Counted from the stretch's first letter, positions 35,270 through 44,054 are shown. The stretch is DNA of 64,000 nucleotides from JBFMFR01 sp040752025 (GCA_040752025.1 JBFMFR010000016.1:40798-104797); one strand, 5' to 3'. The notes: generated by a model not told the origin, from the sequence alone. Made by a program: numbers and translations.

Positions 35270-35533
35270 CTAATGGGAAGTTGTGATCTTGAGGATTTCT
35301 CCTTGATCTGTGATCACGACGCGCACCCAACGCAGCATGCGCTTGTGATTTGCAGTCGTCACCTCCCCCTGGTAAACCAGGCGATAGGCAGCAGGGGCAT
35401 GCTCCTGGACCTTGGGGGCCTGCCCCGCCACTTCCGGAAAACGCCGGTAGATCTCCTGGTTAACTTTGTGCAGCACGCTGCGATCTAGAGCAGCCTGGCG
35501 CATTGCTGGCCGGCTATCGGTTGGTTTGCGCAT
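35270..35533 (-). CDS. small conserved-looking protein of unknown function
   Basis: 87 residues, basic, no membrane helix. The second half (YRLVYQGEVTTANHKRMLRW, then VRVVITDQGEILKITTSH) is predicted beta-rich. I do not recognise it. It lies 34 bases after ftsZ and 40 bases before the next gene, so is probably an FtsZ-operon component; the length and position fit an adaptor. Confidence 0.65.
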   Translation of the reverse strand: MRKPTDSRPAMRQAALDRSVLHKVNQEIYRRFPEVAGQAPKVQEHAPAAYRLVYQGEVTTANHKRMLRWVRVVITDQGEILKITTSH

Positions 35534-35566
35534 CGTTTATCCCTCTACCTAATCGCATCCGGGAGG

Positions 35567-36673
35567 TCAAGCGCCCTGCTGGCGGATCGAAGTGCGCATG
35601 GGCGCCCGGGTTGCGGGGATTTGCCCGGTTGCAGCGCCTATGCCTGCATAAACTGGCTGCCCGGCCTGTTGGAAACCCGGTAGAGCTTCTTCGATAGTCG
35701 ATGCACCCAACCCGGTGATCATCAAGATCACCTGGACGCGGTCTTGCATACGCTCATCCTGGATCACACCGGGCACGATCTCGGCCTGGTCGCCGGTGCG
35801 AGCGTGCAGGCTGGTGAGGGCCTGCTGGACTTCCATGAGGGTCAGGTCAGAGCCGCCGGTGAAATTCACGATGACGCCCGCCGCATCCTCCAGCGAGACG
35901 CTTTCCAGGAAGGGGTGATGCAGGGCCTGCTCCAAAGCCAGGACGGCCTTCTCCTCACCCTGGCCCTGGCCGATGGACATCAACGCGCCGCCGCCCAATA
36001 AGATCAAACGCCGGATGTGCGAGAAATCCACGTTGATCAACCCTGGCTCGGTGATCAATTCCGAGATGCCCTGCACAGACTGGCGCAGCACATCATCTGC
36101 CAGGCGAAAGGCAAGCTGCATGGGCAGGTCACGTGGGGCGACGTATAACAGGCGGTCGTTCGGTACAGCGATCAAGGTGTGGGTGTGCTGGCGCAAACGC
36201 GCCAGGCCTTCGGTAGCGTTCTTCTGCCGGCGGCCCATTTCGAAAGTAAAGGGCGTGGTGACCGTAGCAATCGTCACCGCGCCTAAGGAACGGGCGATCT
36301 CAGCAGCCACCGGAATGCCCCCGGTACCGGTGCCGCCGCCCATGCCAGCCGCCAGGAAGACCATATCTGCGCCCTGCAAAGCCTGCGCCAGTTCTTCGCG
36401 GCTCTCCAGGGCAGCCGCCCGCCCGGTGCGCGGGTCGCCACCCGCCCCCAGGCCGCGCGTCGCCTGAGCGCCAAGCAGGATCTTGGTAGGAGCCGGGTTG
36501 CGCAGCAACGATTGGCGATCCGTGTTGGCGGCAATGAACTCAACGCCGCGCAAGCCCAGTTCGATCATGCGCTCAACTGCATTACAGCCGCCGCCGCCCA
36601 GTCCAATCACTTTGAGCTGTGGAACAGCCAGCGCTGGGGATGAAGAAGCCGGTACCTCAGAATTCAGGATCAT
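35567..36673 (-). CDS. ftsZ: FtsZ-family cell-division GTPase
   Basis: 368 residues with every tubulin/FtsZ core element: LKVIGLGGGGCNAVERM (T1), AANTD (50-52), TRGLGAGGDPRTGR (T3), the signature GMGGGTGTGG at 110-119 and the catalytic T7 loop GLINVDFSHIR, followed by a complete C-terminal domain. The polymer and GTPase sites therefore look intact. The short tail ends in IPATRAPMRTSIRQQGA, which lacks the usual acidic/hydrophobic C-terminal peptide that binds FtsA and ZipA. There is no ftsA, ftsQ or mur gene nearby, so this is probably a second FtsZ rather than the dcw-cluster copy. It is the second gene of the eight-gene run. Confidence 0.93.
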   Translation of the reverse strand: MILNSEVPASSSPALAVPQLKVIGLGGGGCNAVERMIELGLRGVEFIAANTDRQSLLRNPAPTKILLGAQATRGLGAGGDPRTGRAAALESREELAQALQGADMVFLAAGMGGGTGTGGIPVAAEIARSLGAVTIATVTTPFTFEMGRRQKNATEGLARLRQHTHTLIAVPNDRLLYVAPRDLPMQLAFRLADDVLRQSVQGISELITEPGLINVDFSHIRRLILLGGGALMSIGQGQGEEKAVLALEQALHHPFLESVSLEDAAGVIVNFTGGSDLTLMEVQQALTSLHARTGDQAEIVPGVIQDERMQDRVQVILMITGLGASTIEEALPGFQQAGQPVYAGIGAATGQIPATRAPMRTSIRQQGA

Positions 36674-36730
36674 CGAACACCTCTCTTCGAATACAGCCTT
36701 GGTGGAAAGAACACCGCTTCGATCTACCGT

Positions 36731-38011
36731 TTATGTTGCAAGGAGCGTGCCATCTTCGAGCAAACGCTCCACAATACAACCGGCCTGGCGCAGCGTCTGC
36801 AAAGCCTCGTCCGAAAAGGCGCCTGGCCCACCTACTGCCGTCACGCGCCCGGCCAGGCACGCTTCCTCCAGCGAGAAGCCCACCGTGGGGTGCGCCTGCT
36901 GCAACAAAGGAGCGATCAGATCGAGGCCCCAATCAGCAGCCCCCCAGGCGTACAGAGGCAGGAGCACGTAGTGCGAGATCGGGCGCGCCAATCCATCCGT
37001 CGAGGCCTGGAAACCTGCCACATCGAACGACTCGGCTGCGGCTGGCCCTGGCTGGCGTGAGGAAAACCAGCGGCGCAGGGCATCCACCGCCGGCAGGCGA
37101 GCGCCATCTGCACCGCAAAGTGACCACAGGTTGCATGCCAGCAGGCTGGAGGGCAGTACTTCCTGGTCCGGCTCACCTCCCGCCATCAACCGCGCCAGAG
37201 CCAGGCTGTAGTCAGCCTGGGCGGCGGCTTCAGCCGCAGCCATTGCTACAGGCACAGGGGCATCACTGGCGGCGCTCAATAAAATCACTGGTAACTCCCG
37301 CCCAATCTCATCCTGGCTGACGGCCTGGTACCATTCGAAGATGCGGAAACCACGCTGGTCCTGGATGCCAGGTTCGAGATTGTAAGGGCGCGCCGCCGGC
37401 CAGCGCGCCGGGCCGCCAGCACCCCAATCCAGGCCATGATCCCCAAGTGCAGCATAAGCTCCCAGGGTCAAGCGCGGCAGCAGGCGCTGGCAACCGCGGC
37501 GCTGCATGCTGCCTAAAGCAGTGCGCAAAAAGGCCAGGTCCCAATAATCCCCGCCCGGTTCCAGAGGCGGAAAAACTGGCAGCAGCCCCGATTGGACGAC
37601 GATCTCAGACAGAGGCAGGAAAGCATCCAGGAAACGCTCAACCAGGTTGTTCTGCATCCAGGCTGCCGGGGACCAGCGCGAACGGCAGTTGGGCCGGTCA
37701 TACAGGATCGCGTATCGAACCCCCCAACGGGCGTAGCTGGAGAACAGGGTTTGCAGCGCCTGGCGCTCCACAGCGGCTTCCGGGGCGAACTGAAAGTGCA
37801 AGATGGGCTGGATGCCCGCTTCGATCAGGCCACGCAAGAAAGGCTCAGGGATGGCGCGTTCCGAGGGGGCCAGCAGCACCAGCCAGGCAGCTCCCAAGGA
37901 GCGCAGTTCGGGCAGCCAGGCGAGCAAGTCTTGCTGGCGGTAATGCAGCGTATCCGGGAAATAATGAAAACCCAGGCGGTTGGGAGCAGGTGGAGAAATG
38001 GAGTCGGGCAT
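36731..38011 (-). CDS. TIM-barrel-like protein of unknown function, first gene of the FtsZ-TPR run
   Basis: 426 residues, no signal peptide. The N-terminus (RLGFHYFPDTLHYRQQDLLA, then LRSLGAAWLVLLAPSERAIP, IQPILHFQF and VRYAILYDRPN) alternates strands and helices like a glycoside-hydrolase TIM barrel, and LPVILLSAASDAPVP may be a later strand. I cannot place catalytic acids with confidence. The C-terminus (TVGFSLEEACLAGRVTAVGG, then PGAFSDEALQTLRQAGCIVE) is a separate small alpha/beta part. It is probably cotranscribed with ftsZ (58-base gap). Confidence 0.65.
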   Translation of the reverse strand: MPDSISPPAPNRLGFHYFPDTLHYRQQDLLAWLPELRSLGAAWLVLLAPSERAIPEPFLRGLIEAGIQPILHFQFAPEAAVERQALQTLFSSYARWGVRYAILYDRPNCRSRWSPAAWMQNNLVERFLDAFLPLSEIVVQSGLLPVFPPLEPGGDYWDLAFLRTALGSMQRRGCQRLLPRLTLGAYAALGDHGLDWGAGGPARWPAARPYNLEPGIQDQRGFRIFEWYQAVSQDEIGRELPVILLSAASDAPVPVAMAAAEAAAQADYSLALARLMAGGEPDQEVLPSSLLACNLWSLCGADGARLPAVDALRRWFSSRQPGPAAAESFDVAGFQASTDGLARPISHYVLLPLYAWGAADWGLDLIAPLLQQAHPTVGFSLEEACLAGRVTAVGGPGAFSDEALQTLRQAGCIVERLLEDGTLLAT

Positions 38012-38122
38012 AGGGGCCTCATGTTATGGTATGCTCTGCCTTCCGTGCAAGGAACATGCCAGATTCACAGCCTGGCTCAATCTGGCCTGAACCACAAAGT
38101 AATACGAAATTCTTATACAAAT

Positions 38123-38152
38123 TTGGTAAAATCCAGGCATTACAGGTACAAT
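38123..38152 (+). promoter_or_regulatory. promoter for the thioredoxin-TPR gene
   Basis: TTGGTA (38123-38128) and TACAAT (38147-38152) with an 18-base spacer, 23 bases before the GAGGAG-preceded start at 38175. Confidence 0.55.
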
Positions 38153-38174
38153 CCGTGGAAAGAGGAGCAACGTT

Positions 38175-39011
38175 ATGATGACACCGGATTTCATTATCGA
38201 AGTCAATGAAGCCGATTTCGAATATCAGGTGCTGACCTATTCGCAACAAACGCCCGTGGTGGTGGATTTCTGGGCGGAGTGGTGCGCGCCCTGTCGCGTG
38301 CTGGGCCCCATGTTGGAACGCCTGGCCAACGAAGCCCAAGGCGGTTTCCGGCTGGCGAAGGTCAACGTAGATGCCAACCAAAACCTGGCGATCCGCTACG
38401 GAGTGCGCAGCATCCCAGCCGTCAAGGCTTTTCGCAACGGGCAGGTGATCGCCGAGTTCGTAGGCGTGCAGCCCGAGGAACGCCTGCGCCAGTTCCTGCG
38501 CGAGATCGCCCCCAGCCCAAACGACCTGCTGCTGGAGAAGGGATTTAGCCTGCTGGATATGCAAAAAGCCGAGCAGGCTGAAACAGCCTTCCGCAAGCTG
38601 CTAGAGGAAGCGCCCGAAAATTCGCAGGCGCTGCTGGGCCTGGCGCGTAGCCTGCTGATGCAGGGATTGGGCCGAGAAGCGAACACCATCCTGGCAAACT
38701 TCCCCACCAGCCGCGAGTACAGCAAAGCCGAAATGCTGCGCCCGCTGTCACAGGCTTTGAGCCAGGTGGAAACTGCCGACTACCCCGAAAGCGACGAGCC
38801 ACTGGAGGCGGCATTTTACAACACCCTGCGCCTGGTACGGCGCGGCAACCTCGAAGCCGCCATGGATGGCCTGCTGGACATCCTGCGCCAGGATAAACAC
38901 TACAGCGATGGGCGCGCCCGGTTAGTGATGGTAGCGCTGCTGGAAATGATGGGCGACAATCACCCCATCACGCCACAATACCGGCGCGAGCTGGCTTCGG
39001 TGCTGTTCTAG
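38175..39011 (+). CDS. thioredoxin-TPR fusion, CnoX/YbbN-like
   Basis: 278 residues. The thioredoxin domain (1-108) has the active site WAEWCAPCRVLG with Cys37 and Cys40, and the cis-Pro loop RSIPAVKAF. TPR-like repeats (about 115-275) follow. The CnoX family protects proteins from oxidation and hands substrates to GroEL. Unlike E. coli CnoX, which lacks one cysteine, both cysteines are present, so a reductase role is possible. It ends three bases before the NrtR-like gene. Confidence 0.88.
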   Translation: MMTPDFIIEVNEADFEYQVLTYSQQTPVVVDFWAEWCAPCRVLGPMLERLANEAQGGFRLAKVNVDANQNLAIRYGVRSIPAVKAFRNGQVIAEFVGVQPEERLRQFLREIAPSPNDLLLEKGFSLLDMQKAEQAETAFRKLLEEAPENSQALLGLARSLLMQGLGREANTILANFPTSREYSKAEMLRPLSQALSQVETADYPESDEPLEAAFYNTLRLVRRGNLEAAMDGLLDILRQDKHYSDGRARLVMVALLEMMGDNHPITPQYRRELASVLF

Positions 39012-39013
39012 GC

Positions 39014-39694
39014 ATGGTCACCTACGCGCACCCCCGGCCCGCCCTGACCATCGATGTGGTGATTTTCACACTGCGCGAAAATCGCCTGCACGCCCTGCTG
39101 ATCCAAAGAGCAGAGCAACCTTTCGTTGGAATGTGGGCGCTGCCGGGCGGCTTCGTGCGCATGGAAGAATCGCTGGAAGAGGCCGCCTTGCGCGAACTGC
39201 AAGAGGAAACTGGCCTGAAGCAGGCCTACCTGGAGCAGTTGTACACCTATGGGGAGGTGCAGCGCGATCCGCGTGGGCGAGTGGTAACGGTGGCCTATTT
39301 CGCCCTGATCCCAGCCGACGCACCCATCCGGGCCGAGGGCGGCAGCGATGCCAGCCAGGCAAGCTGGTACCCGGTCGATGAACTGCCCCAACTGGCCTTC
39401 GACCACGCCGAGATCATCGCCTACGCGCTGCGCCGCCTGCGTTACAAGCTGGAATACAGCGCGGTAGGCTTCGAACTGCTGCCGGAGGAGTTCACGCTGA
39501 GCGAAATCCAGCGCACCTACGAAATGATCCTGGGGGAGAAACTGGATAAGCGCAACTTCCGGCGGCGCATCCTGGAGGCAGGCATCATCGAGGCCACCCC
39601 ACACCTGCGCGGCGGCGAAGGTCGCCCGGCGCGGCTGTATCGCTATCGCGAGGATGCTGTAGCTGAGGTTAAGGCGCGGCGATTGTTCCCCTGA
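39014..39694 (+). CDS. NrtR-like Nudix-domain transcriptional regulator
   Basis: 226 residues. The Nudix box is complete: GGFVRMEESLEEAALREL followed by QEETG fits G-x5-E-x7-REU-x-EE-x-G-U. The C-terminal 80 residues (FTLSEIQRTYEMILGEKLDK, NFRRRILEAGII) form the winged helix of NrtR-type regulators of NAD metabolism, which sense ADP-ribose. In NrtR the Nudix site is usually inactive; here the catalytic glutamates are retained, so it could also be an ADP-ribose hydrolase. It directly follows the thioredoxin gene. Confidence 0.85.
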   Translation: MVTYAHPRPALTIDVVIFTLRENRLHALLIQRAEQPFVGMWALPGGFVRMEESLEEAALRELQEETGLKQAYLEQLYTYGEVQRDPRGRVVTVAYFALIPADAPIRAEGGSDASQASWYPVDELPQLAFDHAEIIAYALRRLRYKLEYSAVGFELLPEEFTLSEIQRTYEMILGEKLDKRNFRRRILEAGIIEATPHLRGGEGRPARLYRYREDAVAEVKARRLFP

Positions 39695-39705
39695 GCAAAA
39701 AGGAT

Positions 39706-40197
39706 TCAATTCAAAGATTCGGCAACCGTATCGAGGAAATCTGCAAAGGCCGCCAGTTCAGCCTGTAATCCCGCCCAGAATCCAGGCAATCCCTCAACCA
39801 ACTCTGACATCTTTTCGGATTGCAAACGAGTTGTGTAAATATTACGAACCAGGTGTCTAAAACGGCGATAAGCATCTAGCTGTAGAGCATTCTCGGAACT
39901 GACCAACGATGGTCGCATATATCGCTTCGGAGCGCTGATTTTGGCGAGCAATTCATGGTGCCAGGCAGCACCCGACGGCAGATCCTGATCTATTTGCCTG
40001 ACGACCAGCTCAAATACTCGCTCCAGCCCTGAATAAAAACTATGCAGATTCAACGCCACAGAATCCAGATAAGGGTCCGCATCTTCCGGAAACCGCTTGA
40101 CCTGGCTCCACATGCGCCCAATTTTATCAACCACATCATTCAGATCGGTAATTTCCCCGCGAATACGCTCAGCTAATTCGATATACACGCGCTTCAT
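39706..40197 (-). CDS. HepT-like HEPN-domain protein (putative toxin)
   Basis: 163 residues, all-helical. The HEPN-like catalytic region is LDAYRRFRHLVRNIYT, matching the R-x4-6-H type of HepT-like proteins, where an RNase activity would lie. It starts inside the stop of the MNT gene (ATGA at 40194-40197), the classic MNT-HEPN toxin-antitoxin layout in which the nucleotidyltransferase modifies and inactivates the HEPN protein. Other possibilities are a non-toxic regulatory pair. Confidence 0.78.
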   Translation of the reverse strand: MKRVYIELAERIRGEITDLNDVVDKIGRMWSQVKRFPEDADPYLDSVALNLHSFYSGLERVFELVVRQIDQDLPSGAAWHHELLAKISAPKRYMRPSLVSSENALQLDAYRRFRHLVRNIYTTRLQSEKMSELVEGLPGFWAGLQAELAAFADFLDTVAESLN

Positions 40198-40580
40198 AGA
40201 ACTTTCCCATACCGCTCAATAGCCTTACGCAATGAGGGTGAGACGGCTTCGATATCGATCAAATCAACCTGTCGATCGCCGATCGTTTGCTCAACCTGCG
40301 CCCAGGCGCGCATATAATCACCCCCTTGTAAACCTTCCACAGCCAGGTCAACATCCGAGTCGCGGCGAAACCAGGCCTGGTGCGCCAGAGAGCCGAACAA
40401 AATCACGCGCCGGGCATGGAAGCGAGTCTTGAGCAGTTCGGCTGCTTGTAGGATGCGCTGGAGCAAAGCCTGGTAATCAGCAAGTTCATCCGGCGATAGA
40501 GGCGGCGGAGCAGCGCGCTTGCGGGCGGAACGGGCATACCTTTGGATTTGCTCAGGAGTCAAGTCTAAGGCAGTGGTCAT
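40194..40580 (-). CDS. MNT-type nucleotidyltransferase (putative antitoxin)
   Basis: 128 residues. The nucleotidyltransferase signature is VILFGSLAHQAWFRRDSDVD, that is G-S-x10-D-x-D, with the third acid near VDLIDIE. Such minimal NTases transfer AMP to the paired HEPN toxin. It precedes and overlaps the HEPN gene. A hairpin at 40617-40648 lies 37 bases upstream. Confidence 0.83.
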   Translation of the reverse strand: MTTALDLTPEQIQRYARSARKRAAPPPLSPDELADYQALLQRILQAAELLKTRFHARRVILFGSLAHQAWFRRDSDVDLAVEGLQGGDYMRAWAQVEQTIGDRQVDLIDIEAVSPSLRKAIERYGKVL

Positions 40581-40616
40581 ATGTAAATTTTACCACTCGT
40601 AGCGCTATAAAACGGA

Positions 40617-40648
40617 TGATGCCTCTCGAATGTGTTCGAGAGGCATCA
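40617..40648 (-). terminator. 14-bp terminator-like hairpin
   Basis: TGATGCCTCTCGAA (40617-40630) and its complement (40635-40648) enclose a four-base loop. On the minus strand the stem is followed by TCCGTTTTATAG, a short T-run. It would end transcripts from the ncRNA or asnS before the MNT gene. Confidence 0.65.
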
Positions 40649-40696
40649 CGCTTGCTTTCTATCACCTGGAGGCTGCAAGAACCTCCGGCACCGAAA

Positions 40697-40868
40697 GACC
40701 CCACCATGCCGTGTGCTGCTGAGTTTTGAACCTGCCTTCGCAGGTTGGGTCCCGCCTCAAGGGCTCCGCCTTGGCTCCAGCCTATCGCGTCACCCAATGA
40801 AGATTGAGACCCAGTTTGTGAGTGTTGGCTCAAAACCGGGTTGCGGCATCACGCGCACGGCAGGGTGT
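40697..40868 (-). ncRNA. structured RNA, possibly 6S RNA (ssrS)
   Basis: No protein explains 40581-40922. On the minus strand a TATAAA box (40873-40878) is followed by a 172-base segment that begins GACACCC and ends GGTGGGGTC, which pair as a closing stem. GCCGTG/CACGGC continues it; GTTTTGA/TCAAAAC, TGGGTC/GACCCA and CTCAA/TTGAG then pair further in. A small hairpin CCTGC-GAAG-GCAGG sits on the 3' side of the central region. One long interrupted hairpin of about 180 bases with a 3'-side mini-hairpin is the 6S layout. I find no SRP, RNase P or tmRNA signature. The 6S identity is inference. Confidence 0.5.
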
Positions 40869-40922
40869 CCATTTTATACCATAAAAGAGGTCTCATGAGT
40901 AGGTAGAATAGATTAGAGTTGC

Positions 40923-42266
40923 TCACGGGTAAACGCGCTTGATGGTGCGCGGGTAGGCAATCGTCTCGCGGATGTGGCTGATGCCGCACAGCCAGGAAAC
41001 CAGGCGCTCCAAACCCAGGCCAAAGCCGCTGTGCGGCACGCTGCCGTAACGGCGCAGGTCGAGGTACCATTGGAAGGCCTGTTCCGGCAGACCGTGCTCG
41101 TGCAGGCGCTGCAAGAGCAGATCGTGGCTGGAGATGCGCTCGCTGCCGCCGGTGATCTCACCGTAACCTTCGGGGGCCAGCAGGTCAACGCTCTTGCACA
41201 CCTCTGGACGGCCAGGCCAGGGCTCCATGTAGAAGGCCTTGACCGCGGTCGGGTATCCGTATACGAAGACCGGCTTGTCGAAATGAGCAGTCAGCTCGGT
41301 CTCGTGCGGCGAACCGAAATCCATGCCCCAATCGATCTTGAGCAGTTCCTTCTGCTCCGGGTCTGTGGTCTGCTCACGGATCTCTTGCAGCATTTCCAGA
41401 GCTTTGTCGTACGAGATGCGCGGGAAGGGCGGGGTGATGCGCTCCAGGCTGGCGGTGTCGCGGCCTAATGACTTCAATTCCTGGGAACGCTCACGCAGGA
41501 CGCGCTGCACGATGTGGGTGATGAACTGTTCCTCCATCTCCATCAGCGCATCCAGATCGTAGAAAGCCATCTCGGGCTCCAACATCCAGAACTCAGTCAG
41601 GTGACGGCGGGTCTTGCTCTTCTCGGCGCGGAAGGTCGGGCCGAAGCAGTACACCTTGCTGAAAGCGAAGATATCGGCTTCGTTATAGAGCTGCCCGCTC
41701 TGCGAGAGGTAAGCCGCACCTTCATCGAAATAAGGGGTCTCAAACAGGGTGGTAGTGCCCTCGCAAGCCGCCGGGGTCAGGATAGGAGTATCCATGTTGA
41801 TAAAGCCATTGGTATCCAGCCACTCGCGAATGGCCGCGATGGCGGTGGCGCGCACGCGCAGGATGGCCCACTGGCTGGGCATGCGAATCCACAGGTGGCG
41901 GTTGTCCAGGGCGAAATCCACACCATGCTCTTTGAGAGCCATCGGGTAATCTTCGGAGGCCAACTGCACGATCTGCAGGTCAGTGACTCCCAACTCATAG
42001 CCGCCGGGGATACCTGGAGCGCGCCCATCGGCGCGCACCTTTCCGGTGACGATCACCGAGGTCTCCTGCGGCAGGCGCATGAGCTGCTCGAACAACTCGG
42101 CAGGCAAGTCGTTCTTGAAGGCCACGCACTGCACAAAGCCGTAGCCATCCCGCACCAGCAGGAAAACCAGCTTGCCCTTGTCGGTGCGGTTGTAAACCCA
42201 ACCGCGCACGGTCACTTCCTGATCGACGTAGCGATCGATTTCTTCAACACGGATCAACGTGGCCAT
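40923..42266 (-). CDS. asnS: asparaginyl-tRNA synthetase
   Basis: 447 residues from the ATG at 42266, which has AAGGAGAG upstream; an open frame further upstream lies in the intergenic region and aspS. The N-terminal OB fold (EVTVRGWVYNRTDKGKLVFL) binds the anticodon. Class II motif 2 (FGPTFRAEKSKTRRHLTEFW) and motif 3 (GFGLGLERLVSWL) are intact. It charges tRNA-Asn with asparagine. It follows aspS by 11 bases and should be co-transcribed with it under the attenuator at 44055-44225. Confidence 0.93.
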   Translation of the reverse strand: MATLIRVEEIDRYVDQEVTVRGWVYNRTDKGKLVFLLVRDGYGFVQCVAFKNDLPAELFEQLMRLPQETSVIVTGKVRADGRAPGIPGGYELGVTDLQIVQLASEDYPMALKEHGVDFALDNRHLWIRMPSQWAILRVRATAIAAIREWLDTNGFINMDTPILTPAACEGTTTLFETPYFDEGAAYLSQSGQLYNEADIFAFSKVYCFGPTFRAEKSKTRRHLTEFWMLEPEMAFYDLDALMEMEEQFITHIVQRVLRERSQELKSLGRDTASLERITPPFPRISYDKALEMLQEIREQTTDPEQKELLKIDWGMDFGSPHETELTAHFDKPVFVYGYPTAVKAFYMEPWPGRPEVCKSVDLLAPEGYGEITGGSERISSHDLLLQRLHEHGLPEQAFQWYLDLRRYGSVPHSGFGLGLERLVSWLCGISHIRETIAYPRTIKRVYP

Positions 42267-42277
42267 TTTTTCTCTCC

Positions 42278-44044
42278 TTACAAATCTAACTTGAGGTGCA
42301 AATCTTTGAGTTGGACAGGCTCGACCGGGGAAGGCGAGTCGGACATCACGTCGCGCGCCACCTGGTTCTTGGGGAAGGCGATCACCTCGCGGATATTGGG
42401 CTCGCCGGCCAGGATCATGCAAATGCGGTCGATGCCAGGGGCGATGCCGCCATGCGGGGGCGTGCCATACTCGAAGGCCTCCAGCATGTGCCCGAAGCGC
42501 TCCTGAGCGACTTCAGGATCCAGGCCGATGAGCTTGAAGACCAGCTCCTGGAGCTGGCGGTTGTGGATACGGATCGAGCCGCCGCCGACTTCGTAATTAT
42601 TGAGCACCATGTCGTACTGCTGGCCGCGGGCTGCACCCGGCTGGCTCTCCAGCAAGGAGATATCCTCGGGCATGGGAGCCGTGAACAGGTGGTGGCTGGG
42701 GTCCCAGCGCTGCTCTTCGGGCGACCAGTTTACAAAGGGGAAGTCGATCACCCAGCAGAAAGCCAGCAGGTCAGGGTCGATCAGGCCCAGGCGCTCGCCC
42801 AGCAAGACGCGCAGGCGGCCCAGCGACTCGAAGACCACCGCCGGGCGGTCGGCGACGAACAACAGCAGGTCGCCGGGCTCAGCGCCCATGCGCTCCAGGA
42901 TGGCCTGCAAGCGCTCTTCGGACAGGAACTTGGCGAAGGAGGAGCGCTGCTCGCCCTGGGGGGTGATGGCCAGGTAAGCCAACCCCTGAGCGCCGTACTT
43001 CTTGACCTGCTCTGCCAGTTCATCGATCTGCTTGCGGCTGTATTCTCCCAAACCCCTGGCGTTCAGGCCGCGCACGTGCCCGCCCTCGGCCAGGGTAGCC
43101 TCGAAGACTTTGAAGCCGCTGCCAACTGCCAGGTCACTGATATCTTGCAGCTCCATGCCGAAACGCAGGTCGGGGTTGTCCTTGCCAAAGCGCTGCATGG
43201 CCTCCTCGTAAGTCAGGCGCGGCCAGGGGCTGGCCAGCAGACGCCTGTGCGGCGTGACTTCGGCAACCAGTTTGGTGAACAGGTCCTCGGCCAGGCGCAT
43301 GATGTCGTCGCGCTCGACGAAAGACATCTCCAGGTCGAGCTGGGTGAACTCGGGCTGGCGGTCGCCGCGCTGGTCTTCGTCGCGGAAGCAGCGGGCGATC
43401 TGGAAGTAGCGCTCCACGCCCGCCACCATGAGCAACTGCTTCAACTGCTGGGGCGACTGTGGTAACGCATAGAACTGGCCAGGGTGCAGGCGCGAAGGCA
43501 CCAAATAGTCACGCGCTCCTTCCGGAGTGGTCTTGAACAGGATGGGCGTCTCGACCTCGATGAAACCGTGCCCGGCTAAGTAATCGCGGATGAACTTGAC
43601 CACACGGTGGCGCAGCTCCAGGTTGCGGCGCATGCGCTCGCGGCGCAGGTCCAGGTAGCGATAGCGCAGGCGCAGGTGCTCGTCGACCTCATCCTCGCGG
43701 TTGATAATGATAGGAGGCGTCTTGGCCGGGTTGAGCACCACCAGGCGCTGCACCAGCACCTCGATCTCGCCGGTGGGCAGGTTGGGGTTCTCGGCGCCGG
43801 GCAAGCGCGGGCGCACCAGGCCCTCGACCTGGATGACCCACTCCGGGCGGACGGCGTCCACATCCTGGTGCACGCCGGGATTATCATTCGAATCGGCCAC
43901 GACCTGCACCAGGCCGAAACGGTCGCGCAGGTCGATGAAGGTCAGGCCGCCGTGGTCGCGCCGGCGGTGCACCCAGCCGGCCAGTTGCACCACCTGGCCG
44001 GCGTGGGCACGGCGCAGTTCGCCGCAAGTGTGTGTCTTATACAT
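42278..44044 (-). CDS. aspS: aspartyl-tRNA synthetase
   Basis: 588 residues from the ATG at 44044 with GGAGGA upstream; an ATG four codons earlier is in frame. The OB fold, class II motif 2 (ARCFRDEDQRGDRQPEFTQL) and motif 3 (GIAPGIDRICMILAG) are clear, and the insertion (GAD) domain of bacterial AspRS is present. Because asnS follows, AspRS is probably specific for tRNA-Asp. The GTG-free start lies 11 bases after the T-run of a strong intrinsic terminator. Confidence 0.95.
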   Translation of the reverse strand: MYKTHTCGELRRAHAGQVVQLAGWVHRRRDHGGLTFIDLRDRFGLVQVVADSNDNPGVHQDVDAVRPEWVIQVEGLVRPRLPGAENPNLPTGEIEVLVQRLVVLNPAKTPPIIINREDEVDEHLRLRYRYLDLRRERMRRNLELRHRVVKFIRDYLAGHGFIEVETPILFKTTPEGARDYLVPSRLHPGQFYALPQSPQQLKQLLMVAGVERYFQIARCFRDEDQRGDRQPEFTQLDLEMSFVERDDIMRLAEDLFTKLVAEVTPHRRLLASPWPRLTYEEAMQRFGKDNPDLRFGMELQDISDLAVGSGFKVFEATLAEGGHVRGLNARGLGEYSRKQIDELAEQVKKYGAQGLAYLAITPQGEQRSSFAKFLSEERLQAILERMGAEPGDLLLFVADRPAVVFESLGRLRVLLGERLGLIDPDLLAFCWVIDFPFVNWSPEEQRWDPSHHLFTAPMPEDISLLESQPGAARGQQYDMVLNNYEVGGGSIRIHNRQLQELVFKLIGLDPEVAQERFGHMLEAFEYGTPPHGGIAPGIDRICMILAGEPNIREVIAFPKNQVARDVMSDSPSPVEPVQLKDLHLKLDL

Positions 44045-44054
44045 AGACTCCTCC

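Noticed and set aside
40581..40922. A T-box riboswitch for asnS
   Set aside because: The structured segment lies downstream of asnS in its direction of transcription, so it cannot control it; no T-box sequence is seen.
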